Shown here: positions 36,801 to 45,198 of the stretch, piece by piece
How the letters are laid out: every line of letters begins with the position of its first letter
Numbering within the stretch: position 1 is the stretch's first letter
Assembly (NCBI GenBank): GCA_019638115.1
Contig: JAHBUK010000001.1
Span: 576,238-640,237, forward strand
Source of the DNA: Flavobacteriales bacterium
Lineage (GTDB): Bacteria > Bacteroidota > Bacteroidia > Flavobacteriales_F > PHOS-HE28
DNA: 64,000 nucleotides
Direction of reading: 5' to 3'
Position numbers and translations under genes: made by a program
The notes under the pieces: model-generated
Databases searched by the model: none
Seen by the model: only the letters and a program-made list of their open reading frames with translations
What the model was told of the DNA's origin: nothing

Positions 36801-39800
36801 CAGCAACATCGAAACGATCCAGTTCTGGATCATGGACCCCTTCTTCAACGCCAGCAACAACCAAGGGGAACCCGCCACCAACGTGAACTCGGTGAACAGC
36901 ACCGGTGGCGACCTCTACATCGACCTGGGCAACATCAGCGAGGACATTCAGCGTGATGGCCGCAAATTCTTTGAGAACGGCCTGCCCAAAGACCTGACCG
37001 ATGTGGCGGCCGAGACCGATACCACCCAATGGGGCGTAGTGCCCACCACCCAGAGCGTGGTGAACGCTTTTGCCATTGTGCAGAGCAATAGCAACAAGTA
37101 CCAGGATGTGGGTTTGGACGGCCTGAGCAGCCAGCAGCCGGACCTGAACGGACGCACCGAGCAAAGTTTCTTCAGCAGCTACCTGACGGCAGTGGCCCAA
37201 ACGGTGACCAACACCACGGCCATGGCCGCCATCCAGAACGACCCCAGCAATGATGACTACCGCTTTTTCCGGGGTGCTCAGCAGGACAACCAGCAGCTCA
37301 ACATCCTGCAACGCTACAAGCGCTTCAACGGGCCCGAGGGGAATAGCGTGACCGATGAGGACAGCCAGGAGAACTTCCCCACCCAGCAGACCACGCTGCC
37401 CAGCACGGAGGACATCAACCAGGACCAGAACCTGAGCGAGAGCGAGAGCTATTTCCACTACAAGGTGAGCCTGCGCCCCCAGGACATGGTGGTGGGACAG
37501 AACTTCATCAACGACCGCATACTGGCCACCGCCAATACGCCCGAGGGCGCCAAGCAGGTGTACTGGTACCAGTTCAAGATCCCCATCCGCCAGCCGGAGC
37601 GGGTGGTGAACGGCATTCAGGATTTCCGCAGCATCCGTTTCATGCGCATGTACGTGCAGGGCTGGCAGCAGGAGGCCACCCTGCGCTTTGCCCGCCTGGA
37701 GTTCGTGCGGGGCGAATGGCGTAAGTACCTCTTCAGCCTGCAGACCCCGGGCGAAGTGATCGGTGGTGACCCCGACCCCACCCTCTTCGAAGTGGCCGCC
37801 GTGAACATTGAAGAGAACGGCAACCGCACACCGATCAACTACGTGCTGCCCCCCAACATCAACCAGGAGATCGATGTGGCCAGCGCCAACCTGCGGAACC
37901 TGAACGAGCAGAGCTTGCAGCTGAAGGTGTGCAACCTGCGCGATGGCGATTCGCGCGCGGTGTTCCGCAACGTGAGCTTCGATATCCGCAGCTACAAGCG
38001 CATGCGGATGTACGTACACGCCGAGAGCAGCGACCCCAACTTCCCGATCAACTTCGGCGATGTGAGCGTGTTCATCCGCTTGGGCAACGATTTCGACCAG
38101 AACTACTACGAGTACGAGATACCGGCCAGGCCCAGTGAGTTCTTCAACCGCGACCCCTTCAGCGTGTGGCCCGAGGAGAACGACATGATCATTGAGTTCG
38201 CCCGCCTGAACGACCTGAAGATCCAACGGGACCAGAGCGGATCATCGCGCACGGAACGCTACCCCGGCAGCGATGGCAACCGCAGGATCTTCGTGAAGGG
38301 CAACCCGAACCTGAGCCAGATGCGCACCATCATGATCGGCATCCGCAACCCCAAGCGCGATGGCGACGAGGCCAACCCCTGGAACCAGGATGACGGGCTG
38401 CCGAAGTGCGTGGAGGTATGGGTGAACGAATTGCGCCTGACGGATTTCGACCAGCGCGGAGGCTGGGCCGCTTTGGCACGCGTGAACGCCCAATTGGCCG
38501 ACCTCGGCAACGTGAGCGTGGCGGGCAACTACAGCACACCCTTCTGGGGCAGCATAGACAAGCGCGTAAGCGAACGCAGCCGCGCCACCACCTATGGCGT
38601 GGACGTGGCCACCAACCTGGAGATGGGCAAATTCCTGCCGGAAGCGAGCAACATCCGCGTGCCCATGTACATCGGCTACTCGGAGCAGATCATCAACCCG
38701 CAGTTCGACCCGCTGAACCCGGACATTGAATGGGCCGATGCCACGCGCACGTTGACGGCCGACGAACGGCGCCAACGACTGAAGGAGTCGCGCACCTATG
38801 AACGCAGGAGAAGCTTCAACCTGACCAACGTGCGTAAGGAACGCAGCCAAGGCAAGCGCGAGAACTTCTTCGATGTGGAGAACATCAACCTGAGCTACGC
38901 CTATTCGGACAGGGAGTACTACGACATCAATACCGCGCTGGAGAACACCCGCACGTATCGCGGTTCCATTGCCTATCTGCACAACCCCAAGCCCCGGCCG
39001 ATCGAACCCTTCAAAGGATTCGGACTGGTGAGCAAAAGCCCCTGGTTGCGCCTCATCAAGGACTTCAACGTGAATGCCGGTTTCAAACAGGTTAGCCTGC
39101 GTACCAGCGTGGACCGGATGTATACCGAGCGCTTGATCAGGCCCAACCCGGACATTGAGACCCTGCCGCAGCAGCCCACCTACAACAAGAACTTCAACTG
39201 GAGCACCCAGTATGGCTTCCGCTACGAGCTGACGCGCTCCCTGAAGCTCGACTTCAACGCCAACAACCTGGCCTGGATCGGTGAAACACCCGGGCGCGTG
39301 GACCCCAAACAGCGGGACTCCTACGAGATCTGGAAGGACAGCGTGCTCACCAGCATCCGCAACTTCGGTGAAGCCACCCGCTACGATCATGTGATCAATG
39401 CGACCTACACACTGCCGTTCGACAAATTCCCGCTTACGGACTGGATAACCGCCAACACCGCTTACACCGCGGGCTACCAGTGGGATCGTGCACCACTTAC
39501 GCAGGATACCCTGGGTGCCACCGTACAGAACTCCCAGAACATATCGGTGAACGGCCAGTTGAACTTCGTGAACCTGTACAACAAGAACAAGTACCTGAAG
39601 AAGATCAACGACAAAGGCCGGGGCCGTGGCCCACAGCGCCAGCAGGCAGCCCGCCCCAACCAGACCCAACAGCAGGGGCAAGACCAAAAACCACAACAAC
39701 CGGCCAACAAGATCGATCCGCTGGAAGGACTGGCACGCGTGCTGATGACCATTCGCACAGGTACCATCACCTACAGCCAGAATTCAGGCACCCTGCTGCC

Positions 39801-41094
39801 CGGCTACAACGGCAGCACCAACGTGCTGGGCATGGACCCCGGTTTCGGCGCGCCCGGCTGGGGATTCATAACCGGCCAACAGAACCACAACCTCAGCGGA
39901 GATATCGTACGCGACTTTGCAGAGACCTCCGCGAACAACGGCTGGTTGGTGCAGACCGCTTCCATCTTCAACCCCTACGTTACCACGCGCACCGAGACCA
40001 TCAACGCACGCCTATCGCTCGAGCCCTTCCGCGGTATGCGCATCGAGTTCATGGCCAACCGCACTATTGCGGAGAACCGCTCCTCCTTCTTCCGCTGGAA
40101 CGACGACTTGGAGGACTATGTGAACGACAGCCCACGCGATTACGGCAGCTTCAGCGTAAGCATGTTCACCTGGCCCACCGCCTTTGTGAGCGACAACGAC
40201 AACTTCGTGAACGCCATCTTCGAGCGTATGCTGGAGTACCGCCCCCTGATCAGCGGTCGCTTGGCCGAGGGTGTGCAGGAGTCCGTGCTGGACAACCAGA
40301 CCGGATATTACACGGGCTTCGGCTCCACCAACCAGGACGTGGTGATCCCCGCATTCCTGGCCGCTTACACCGGTCGCGACCCCAGCACCGTTACACTGAA
40401 CCCCTTCAAGCTGGCACCGGCCCCCAACTGGGACCTTACCTACGACGGCCTTACCAAGCTGCCCTTCTTCGCCAAGCGTTTCCGCACGCTTACCATGAAG
40501 AACAGCTACCGCAGCAATTTCAACATCGCCAACTACCAGACCAACCTGCTCTTCGTGCCAGGCGCTCTCGAGGTGGATGCGGCAGGCAACTTCATTCCCG
40601 AGCGCCAGATCACCCTCATCACCGTGCAGGAAGTGATGCGCCCCTTGCTCGGTTTCGATGCCACCCTTACCAACAGCTTGCTGCTGAAGGTGGAGTACAA
40701 CCGCGACCGCAACCTCAGCATGAGCCTTACCAACTACCAGATCACCGAGATCCGCGGCAAGGAGTACGTGGTGGGCACCGGCTACCGCTTCAAGAAGGTG
40801 AAACTGCCCTTCCAGGTGGGTGGCTCCACGCCCAATAGCGACCTGAACCTGCGGGTGGACCTGACCCTGCGCGACAACGCCACCGTGATCCGCAAAATGG
40901 AGGAGCGCCAGAACCAGGTCACCGCCGGCCAGAACATCCTTTCCATCAAGACCAGCGCGGACTATGTGCTGAACCAGCGCTTGAACGTGCGGGCTTTCTA
41001 CGAGCGCGTAGTGAACAAACCGGTGATCTCCACCAGCTTCCCATCATCCAATACCAACGCCGGCATCAGCCTGCGCTTCACCCTGGCGCAATAA
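33811..41094 (+). CDS. sprA: T9SS outer membrane translocon SprA
   Basis: SprA is the very large outer-membrane barrel through which type IX cargo leaves the cell. The 2427-aa product matches the family's size and landmarks: the N-terminal WPLTDP segment after a signal peptide (HLLVLAALGLLASNAMA), repeated GNTIDIRPRGSAEVIFGI and NTNYNTQATFDFENQVKL, the plug-like central regions, and a long series of barrel strands ending in Phe-rich SLRFTLAQ. A Gln/Pro/Arg-rich stretch (about residues 1940-1970) is probably a loop. ATG at 33811 follows a possible GTG at 33808. Several neighbours carry the sorting tail that SprA exports. Adjacent genes are ruvA and gcvH, as expected in Flavobacteriales. Confidence 0.97.
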   Translation: MEQGLNAVVKAVCLRGKHLLVLAALGLLASNAMATGYRSVILQVDSPEVDLIWPLTDPVAPGQTGGGSINLNDPENIQYDVEYDPESGQYILNSSVGGSFPYRPPMSMSLEEYLNYDMERALENYWLDQVQQDSESAQQGMVPQIKVKGEIFDRIFGGNTIDIRPRGSAEVIFGINSSYTENPRIPINQRRITTFNFDQRIQLNLVGSIGEKLKINTNYNTQATFDFENQVKLDYTGYEDEIIQKIEAGNVSLPLRGTLIQGSQSLFGLKTELRFGRLTATAIFSQEKGQRRNVSTQGGAQTTNFDIKADEYEANKHYFLSYFFREQYENALRTLPTVNSGVQITRLEVWVTNLRQDFQQTRNVVAFTDLGEDASAAAIAAGHFSSDLPPGLVQDGGAAFASNDANTLYNTVSSNPGIRSFFQATASLQALGLRDARHFERLENARLLLPNEYTYNERLGFISLNQSLNNDEVLAVAYQYTFQGQTFQVGEFSTDGIAPPDALILRLLKATITDPRIPLWDLMMKNVYALGAFQVNRDNFRLDLVYNNPVTGVDINYIPRAPLDQIPLIQSLGLDRLDPNNAPNPDGAFDFLDGAATIGGTINSQNGRIFFPVLEPFGSYLDQQLIGPDPNNPIQPEQIRRTIVYQPLYDSTKTAAQNQPELNRFKMRGSYRSASSDVISLNAVNIPQGSVSVTAGGVRLIENQDYTVDYNLGRVRILNQGILESGTPINISLESNSLFSIQQRTLAGARFDYRINKDFMLGGTIMNLYERPLTQKVNAGDEPISNTIVGVDATWQSKSQWLTNLVDKLPFYATKQESNVQASAEAAYLIPGHSRAIGNAGTSYIDDFEGSVSVIDLRTQALWFHSATPQGIPELFPEGELVNNRRNGFRRAQLSWYVIDPLFFRNNNLTPDHIRGDAAMRSDHRMREVLEQEVFPNRQLAAGTPANIPVLDLTYYPNERGPYNYTVDGLDQNGLLSDPESSWAGITRRITTTDFEASNIETIQFWIMDPFFNASNNQGEPATNVNSVNSTGGDLYIDLGNISEDIQRDGRKFFENGLPKDLTDVAAETDTTQWGVVPTTQSVVNAFAIVQSNSNKYQDVGLDGLSSQQPDLNGRTEQSFFSSYLTAVAQTVTNTTAMAAIQNDPSNDDYRFFRGAQQDNQQLNILQRYKRFNGPEGNSVTDEDSQENFPTQQTTLPSTEDINQDQNLSESESYFHYKVSLRPQDMVVGQNFINDRILATANTPEGAKQVYWYQFKIPIRQPERVVNGIQDFRSIRFMRMYVQGWQQEATLRFARLEFVRGEWRKYLFSLQTPGEVIGGDPDPTLFEVAAVNIEENGNRTPINYVLPPNINQEIDVASANLRNLNEQSLQLKVCNLRDGDSRAVFRNVSFDIRSYKRMRMYVHAESSDPNFPINFGDVSVFIRLGNDFDQNYYEYEIPARPSEFFNRDPFSVWPEENDMIIEFARLNDLKIQRDQSGSSRTERYPGSDGNRRIFVKGNPNLSQMRTIMIGIRNPKRDGDEANPWNQDDGLPKCVEVWVNELRLTDFDQRGGWAALARVNAQLADLGNVSVAGNYSTPFWGSIDKRVSERSRATTYGVDVATNLEMGKFLPEASNIRVPMYIGYSEQIINPQFDPLNPDIEWADATRTLTADERRQRLKESRTYERRRSFNLTNVRKERSQGKRENFFDVENINLSYAYSDREYYDINTALENTRTYRGSIAYLHNPKPRPIEPFKGFGLVSKSPWLRLIKDFNVNAGFKQVSLRTSVDRMYTERLIRPNPDIETLPQQPTYNKNFNWSTQYGFRYELTRSLKLDFNANNLAWIGETPGRVDPKQRDSYEIWKDSVLTSIRNFGEATRYDHVINATYTLPFDKFPLTDWITANTAYTAGYQWDRAPLTQDTLGATVQNSQNISVNGQLNFVNLYNKNKYLKKINDKGRGRGPQRQQAARPNQTQQQGQDQKPQQPANKIDPLEGLARVLMTIRTGTITYSQNSGTLLPGYNGSTNVLGMDPGFGAPGWGFITGQQNHNLSGDIVRDFAETSANNGWLVQTASIFNPYVTTRTETINARLSLEPFRGMRIEFMANRTIAENRSSFFRWNDDLEDYVNDSPRDYGSFSVSMFTWPTAFVSDNDNFVNAIFERMLEYRPLISGRLAEGVQESVLDNQTGYYTGFGSTNQDVVIPAFLAAYTGRDPSTVTLNPFKLAPAPNWDLTYDGLTKLPFFAKRFRTLTMKNSYRSNFNIANYQTNLLFVPGALEVDAAGNFIPERQITLITVQEVMRPLLGFDATLTNSLLLKVEYNRDRNLSMSLTNYQITEIRGKEYVVGTGYRFKKVKLPFQVGGSTPNSDLNLRVDLTLRDNATVIRKMEERQNQVTAGQNILSIKTSADYVLNQRLNVRAFYERVVNKPVISTSFPSSNTNAGISLRFTLAQ

Positions 41095-41207
41095 GCCCCG
41101 GCAACTTCACCGGCTTGCTGCTGCGCCATGCCGATCCCGCGCACTACATTCGCCTCCATGGCACCGCCCATTAGTCCGGTGCCGATGTACCCCTCCATAC
41201 CCGCAGC

Positions 41208-41588
41208 ATGAACATTCCCGCAGACCTGAAGTACACCAAGGACCATGAGTGGGTCCGTTTGGAAGGCGATGAAGCCGTTGTCGGAATCACCGATTTCGCG
41301 CAAGGCGAACTGGGCGACATCGTATTCGTGGACATCAACAGCGAGGGTCAGGACCTGGACCACGAAGCCGTTTTCGGAACGGTGGAAGCGGTGAAGACCG
41401 TTAGCGATCTGTTCATGCCCGTTAGCGGCACCGTTACCACGGTGAACCCCGGCCTGGCCGACGACCCCGCCGCAGTGAACAACGACCCCTACGGTGCTGG
41501 CTGGATGGTGCGCGTGAAGCTGCGCAACGCCAGCGAGGTGGACTCCCTGATGAGCGCAGCGGACTACGCCGCGCTTGTTGGTGCTTGA
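41208..41588 (+). CDS. gcvH: Glycine cleavage system H protein
   Basis: The lipoyl carrier that shuttles the aminomethyl group in glycine cleavage. The 126-aa protein has [27 protein letters not shown], and the lipoylated lysine in [14 protein letters not shown] near residue 65, then [13 protein letters not shown]. Length is normal. It overlaps the VanZ gene by one base (TGATG) and follows sprA. The other glycine cleavage genes are not in the window. Confidence 0.96.
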   Translation: MNIPADLKYTKDHEWVRLEGDEAVVGITDFAQGELGDIVFVDINSEGQDLDHEAVFGTVEAVKTVSDLFMPVSGTVTTVNPGLADDPAAVNNDPYGAGWMVRVKLRNASEVDSLMSAADYAALVGA

Positions 41589-41989
41589 TGGCCACCCGCC
41601 TTAACCGACCACTGCTGGCCGCCACTGCGTGGGCCTTCCTCATTCTGGTATTGTGCCTGATGCCCGGCAGGGCCTTGCCCACCTGGCAGTGGGCGGACCT
41701 GTTCAGTTTGGACAAGCTGGTGCATTTCAGTTTGTTCCTGGTGCTGGCCGTGCTCCTTGCACAAGGTCTTACACTGCGTGCCGCAAGTCGCACCGTGCTC
41801 ATCGGCCCGGTAATACTGGCTTTCCTGTTGGCAGTGGCCTACGGGGCCCTCACCGAATTGATGCAGCAGTTGCCCTCCCTTGGCCGTCGTGGTGACCTTA
41901 ACGACCTGCTCGCAAATGCCCTTGGAGCGGCGGTCGGGGCTGTATACTTCCACCGAAAGTTGGGGAAAGCCCAACGCACCGATCGTTAA
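41588..41989 (+). CDS. VanZ family membrane protein
   Basis: This 133-aa protein has four membrane helices (AATAWAFLILVLCLMPG-like first helix, FSLFLVLAVLLAQGL, VILAFLLAVAYGALTELMQ and LLANALGAAVGAVYF). The motifs DKLVHFSLF and ELMQQLPSLGRRGDLNDLLANALG are typical of VanZ-like proteins. VanZ itself confers teicoplanin tolerance, but most homologues have no known role. ATG at 41588 overlaps the gcvH stop; TTG at 41585 is possible. gcvH-vanZ-tonB is a recurring order in Flavobacteriales. Confidence 0.88.
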   Translation: MATRLNRPLLAATAWAFLILVLCLMPGRALPTWQWADLFSLDKLVHFSLFLVLAVLLAQGLTLRAASRTVLIGPVILAFLLAVAYGALTELMQQLPSLGRRGDLNDLLANALGAAVGAVYFHRKLGKAQRTDR

Positions 41990-42048
41990 CGTGGGAGCGT
42001 TGCTTGGACCAGGTCACCATTCCGGTGGCCCATCCAACCAACACGACC

Positions 42049-42717
42049 ATGCAAACGAAGAAAGATCCCGCAACGGACCTGGAGAAACGCCGACCAGGTT
42101 TCCTGGCCATCGGGCTGCTTACCGCCTTGGCCGTCTCCCTTGTGGCCTTTGAATGGACCACCCACCACCGGGGCAGCTTGGCCGCCAGCATCATCGACGA
42201 CGTAGGTATTGAAGAAGAGATCGCGCCCCCCAGTGCGCACCCACCTCCCCCGGCACCTCCGCCACTCATCCGTCCCGAGCGGATAGAGATCGTGGACAAC
42301 CATGAAGAGGTGCCTGAAACGCCTGCGCCGGACTCCGAGATCACCGAGGTCGATCCCGTGCTGCCAGCGTTGCTGCCGAATGAAAAGGAGGTCGAGCCCG
42401 GGCTACCCTTCCGAGTAGTGGAGGACATGCCTGAATTCCCGGGCGGGGATGAAGCCCTGATGAAATACCTCCAGCGGAATCTGAGCTACCCCGAAATGGC
42501 TTCAAGGACGGGCACGCAAGGAACAGTATACGTGAATTTCGAGGTGGACAAACAGGGCTGGATAAAGGACGTGACCGTGCTCCGCGGAATAGGAGGTGGT
42601 TGTGATGAAGAGGCCATCCGCGTGGTGAAGGCCATGCCCCAATGGACACCGGGCATGCAGCGTGGCAAGGCGGTCCGGGTGCTCATCACACTTCCCGTCA
42701 AATTCAAACTGATCTGA
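42049..42717 (+). CDS. TonB-family energy transducer, copy 1
   Basis: Couples the inner-membrane proton gradient to outer-membrane receptors. The 222-aa protein has one N-terminal membrane helix (PGFLAIGLLTALAVSLVAFE), a periplasmic Pro-rich linker (PPSAHPPPPAPPP), and a C-terminal TonB domain: FPGGDEALMKYLQRNLSYPE, GTVYVNFEVDKQGWIKDVTV, GGGCDEEAIRVVKAMPQWTP. ATG at 42049 was selected because the helix and the Lys/Glu-rich N-terminus match the second copy (DLEKRR versus DLEKRK). A paralogue follows 105 bp downstream; identity is strong in the helix and C-terminal domain and weak in the linker. Confidence 0.92.
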   Translation: MQTKKDPATDLEKRRPGFLAIGLLTALAVSLVAFEWTTHHRGSLAASIIDDVGIEEEIAPPSAHPPPPAPPPLIRPERIEIVDNHEEVPETPAPDSEITEVDPVLPALLPNEKEVEPGLPFRVVEDMPEFPGGDEALMKYLQRNLSYPEMASRTGTQGTVYVNFEVDKQGWIKDVTVLRGIGGGCDEEAIRVVKAMPQWTPGMQRGKAVRVLITLPVKFKLI

Positions 42718-42822
42718 CGAGCGGTAAGCACCACTTCGTGCCTGGCCATAAAGCGAAGCGAACGGTTGCTTAGTTTTGAACCGCTGCCGACATGAAGTGT
42801 ACAGCAGCCTAAACAGAAACAG

Positions 42823-43488
42823 ATGGAAGCCAAGAAAAGCCCCGAAGCAGATCTGGAGAAGCGCAAAGGCAGCTTCATGCTCATCGGCCTGCTCACCGCT
42901 CTTGCCGTATCGTTGGTGGCCTTCGAGTGGACCACCTTCGAGAAGGTGGTAGGTGAATTGGGCAAGTTCCAGGACGAGCAATTGGAGGAGGAGATCATCC
43001 CCGCCAGTGCAACGCCGCCCCCACCCCCACCGCCCCCACCCGCCCCGGCCGAGATGATCGAGATCGTGGACGATAAGATCGAAGTGCCGGAGACCAAGGC
43101 TGTGGATACGGAATCAACCGCTGAGACCACCTTCGAGGCCCCACCCCAGCGCCAGGAGGAGGAAGAGGATGACACCATCTTCACCATCGTGGAAGACCAG
43201 CCCCAGTTCCCCGGTGGCGACAAGGCCCTCTACGCCTTCCTGGGCAAGAACATGAAGTACCCCGCCATGGCGCAGGACGCCAACATCCAAGGCACCGTGT
43301 ACGTCACCTTCGAGGTGGACAAGGACGGCCAGATCAAAGATGTGAAGGTGCTCCGTGGCATTGGTGGTGGCTGCGATGAGGAAGCCATCCGTGTGGTGAA
43401 GTCCATGCCCAAATGGACCCCCGGCAAGCAGCGCGGCAAACCCGTGCGTGTGCAGTACAACCTGCCGGTGAAGTTCACCTTGCGTTGA
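42823..43488 (+). CDS. TonB-family energy transducer, copy 2
   Basis: The 221-aa protein repeats the layout of the upstream gene: helix GSFMLIGLLTALAVSLVAFE, Pro run of about 10 residues, and C-terminal domain FPGGDKALYAFLGKNMKYPA, GTVYVTFEVDKDGQIKDVKV, GGGCDEEAIRVVKSMPKWTP. A TAGTTTTG box at 42771-42778 gives it its own potential promoter, so the copies may be regulated separately. A strong terminator follows. The partner ExbB/ExbD genes are not in the window. Confidence 0.92.
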   Translation: MEAKKSPEADLEKRKGSFMLIGLLTALAVSLVAFEWTTFEKVVGELGKFQDEQLEEEIIPASATPPPPPPPPPAPAEMIEIVDDKIEVPETKAVDTESTAETTFEAPPQRQEEEEDDTIFTIVEDQPQFPGGDKALYAFLGKNMKYPAMAQDANIQGTVYVTFEVDKDGQIKDVKVLRGIGGGCDEEAIRVVKSMPKWTPGKQRGKPVRVQYNLPVKFTLR

Positions 43489-43501
43489 TCGAGTTATCTC
43501 C

Positions 43502-43539
43502 CACGAAAAAGCCCGGCCAAACAGCCGGGCTTTTTCGTG
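43502..43539. terminator. Bidirectional intrinsic terminator between tonB and cysN
   Basis: CACGAAAAAGCCCGGC and GCCGGGCTTTTTCGTG form a perfect 16-bp stem around a 6-nt loop. The A-run and T-run within the stem let it end transcripts from both sides, between two convergent genes. Confidence 0.92.
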
Positions 43540-43554
43540 TTCGCACTTCCCGGA

Positions 43555-44829
43555 TCACACGATCATGCAGGCGGCCACGGTCTCGTTGGTGCCTTCGTCG
43601 ATCAGGATCAGGCTGCCGGTGATGCGATTGCGCTGGTACTTGTCCATGGCCAATGGCACCGTGGTACGCAGCTTTACGCGGCCGATGTCGTTCATGTTGA
43701 TGGCGCGATCGCCCTCCACCTTGCGCAGGGTGTTGATGTCCATCTTGTAGGTGACCTCCTTCACCATGCAACGCGCATCGCGGGTGGTGTGCTTCAACGC
43801 GTACTTGCCGTTCACCTGCAAGGGCCGTTCGTTGAACCAGCAGATCATGGCATCCACATCCTGCCCTACCTCCGGCTGGTTGTTGGGGCCCACCAGCATG
43901 TCCCCACGGCTGATGTCGATCTCGTCTTGAAGCGTGATGGTGGCGCTTTGTGGTGCGAAACATTCTTCCGACTCCACGGCACCCACCAGAATACTCTTGA
44001 TGGTGCTGGAAAACCCGCTCGGCAGCACCTGCACGGGGTCGCCAACACGCAGCACACCGCCGGCAACACGGCCTGCGAATCCGCGGAAATCATGGTGCTC
44101 GGTGGTTTGCGGCCGCACCACGTACTGCACCGGAAAGCGCCGGTCGATGTGGTTGATGTCGCCTGCGATGTGGATGTTCTCCAACAGGTACATGAGCGTG
44201 GGACCTTGGTACCAGTTCATATTGCTGCCGCGATCCACCACCATATCGCCCTTCAGCGCGCTGATGGGGATGAAGCGCACATCGCGCACCTCCAGCTTGC
44301 TGCTGAAATCCTCCAGCTCGCGCTGGATCCGGGTGAACACCGCTTCGTCGTAGTCCACCAGGTCCATCTTGTTGATGCAGAACACCACGTGTGGAATGCC
44401 CAGCAACGATGCGATGAAGGCGTGGCGGTTGGTCTGTTCCTGGATGCCTTTGCGCGCATCCACCAGGATTATGGCCAGGTTGGCCGTGCTGGCCCCCGTT
44501 ACCATGTTGCGGGTGTACTGGATGTGCCCCGGCGTATCGGCGATGATGAACTTGCGGCGTGGCGTGGCGAAGTAGCGGTAGGCCACATCGATGGTGATGC
44601 CCTGTTCGCGCTCGGCCCGCAGACCGTCGGTGAGCAGTGAGAGGTCCACTTCGCCGGTGCCGCGCTTGGCGCTGGCTTTCTCCACCGCCTCTAACTGGTC
44701 GTCGAATATGGCCTTGCTGTCGTATAGCAAGCGTCCGATCAGTGTGCTCTTGCCGTCGTCAACGCTGCCTGCGGTTGTGAAGCGAAGCAGGTCCATGTCC
44801 AGGTAGCCGTGGGTCGAGTTGTCTTTCAT
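43555..44829 (-). CDS. cysN: Sulfate adenylyltransferase subunit 1 (GTPase)
   Basis: GTPase subunit that drives formation of adenosine 5'-phosphosulfate by CysD. The 424-aa protein has the P-loop GSVDDGKSTLIGRLLYD near residue 15, switch motifs DTPGHIQYTRNM, NKMDLVDY, and the EF-Tu-like C-terminal barrels. It lacks a fused adenylylsulfate kinase, which is a separate gene (cysC, 46345-46953). It is downstream of cysD, with an unknown 118-aa gene in between. Confidence 0.95.
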   Translation of the reverse strand: MKDNSTHGYLDMDLLRFTTAGSVDDGKSTLIGRLLYDSKAIFDDQLEAVEKASAKRGTGEVDLSLLTDGLRAEREQGITIDVAYRYFATPRRKFIIADTPGHIQYTRNMVTGASTANLAIILVDARKGIQEQTNRHAFIASLLGIPHVVFCINKMDLVDYDEAVFTRIQRELEDFSSKLEVRDVRFIPISALKGDMVVDRGSNMNWYQGPTLMYLLENIHIAGDINHIDRRFPVQYVVRPQTTEHHDFRGFAGRVAGGVLRVGDPVQVLPSGFSSTIKSILVGAVESEECFAPQSATITLQDEIDISRGDMLVGPNNQPEVGQDVDAMICWFNERPLQVNGKYALKHTTRDARCMVKEVTYKMDINTLRKVEGDRAINMNDIGRVKLRTTVPLAMDKYQRNRITGSLILIDEGTNETVAACMIV

Positions 44830-44837
44830 GTGTCTTC

Positions 44838-45194
44838 TCAGGTCGATTCAAGGACATGCTTGAGCGTAAGCTTCAACATGCCGTGCAATGGACGGCCTAG
44901 CTCAGGCGCTTGTTGCACGTAGAATGAGCAATTGTCGAACAATCGGTTGAAGGCTTCGCCCTCGTCACGTTGAAGTTTCCAAATGAGGCCCCACAGACGA
45001 TGAAGTAATTCGTTCGACTCCTTCAGCGCATTGAGCTTCTCAGCATCGGAAAGACCATCGTTCGACCAGATATCCCGATTTACGATCGTAAGGTCAAAGG
45101 CTAAGCGCTCGCAGAAGGCCAAGCGCTTTGTCGGAGGGACAGAAGCCAAGAGGTCCTGGATCCCGATTATCTGATCTTCTGATTGTCTGATCAT
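44838..45194 (-). CDS. Unknown helical protein between cysD and cysN
   Basis: The 118-aa product begins MIRQSEDQIIGIQDLLASVP and contains KRLAFCERLAFDLTIVNRDI, KLNALKESNELLHRLWGLIW and CSFYVQQAPELG. It is largely helical with no signal peptide, and I do not recognise the family. It lies in the cysD-cysN operon, 4 nt after the cysD stop and 8 nt before cysN. Its bases are AT-richer than the flanking genes, especially the first 40 bp, where a TCTGAT-like motif recurs (45170-45200). It may be an insertion tolerated in the operon or an uncharacterised partner. Confidence 0.65.
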   Translation of the reverse strand: MIRQSEDQIIGIQDLLASVPPTKRLAFCERLAFDLTIVNRDIWSNDGLSDAEKLNALKESNELLHRLWGLIWKLQRDEGEAFNRLFDNCSFYVQQAPELGRPLHGMLKLTLKHVLEST

Positions 45195-45198
45195 CTGA

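Noticed and set aside
33319..38226. A 1635-codon open frame on the minus strand across ruvA and sprA
   Set aside because: It is the antisense shadow of two certain genes. GC-rich codon use in sprA removes stops from the opposite strand. Its composition (Val/His/Ala/Gln-rich, no domain) is typical of such shadows.
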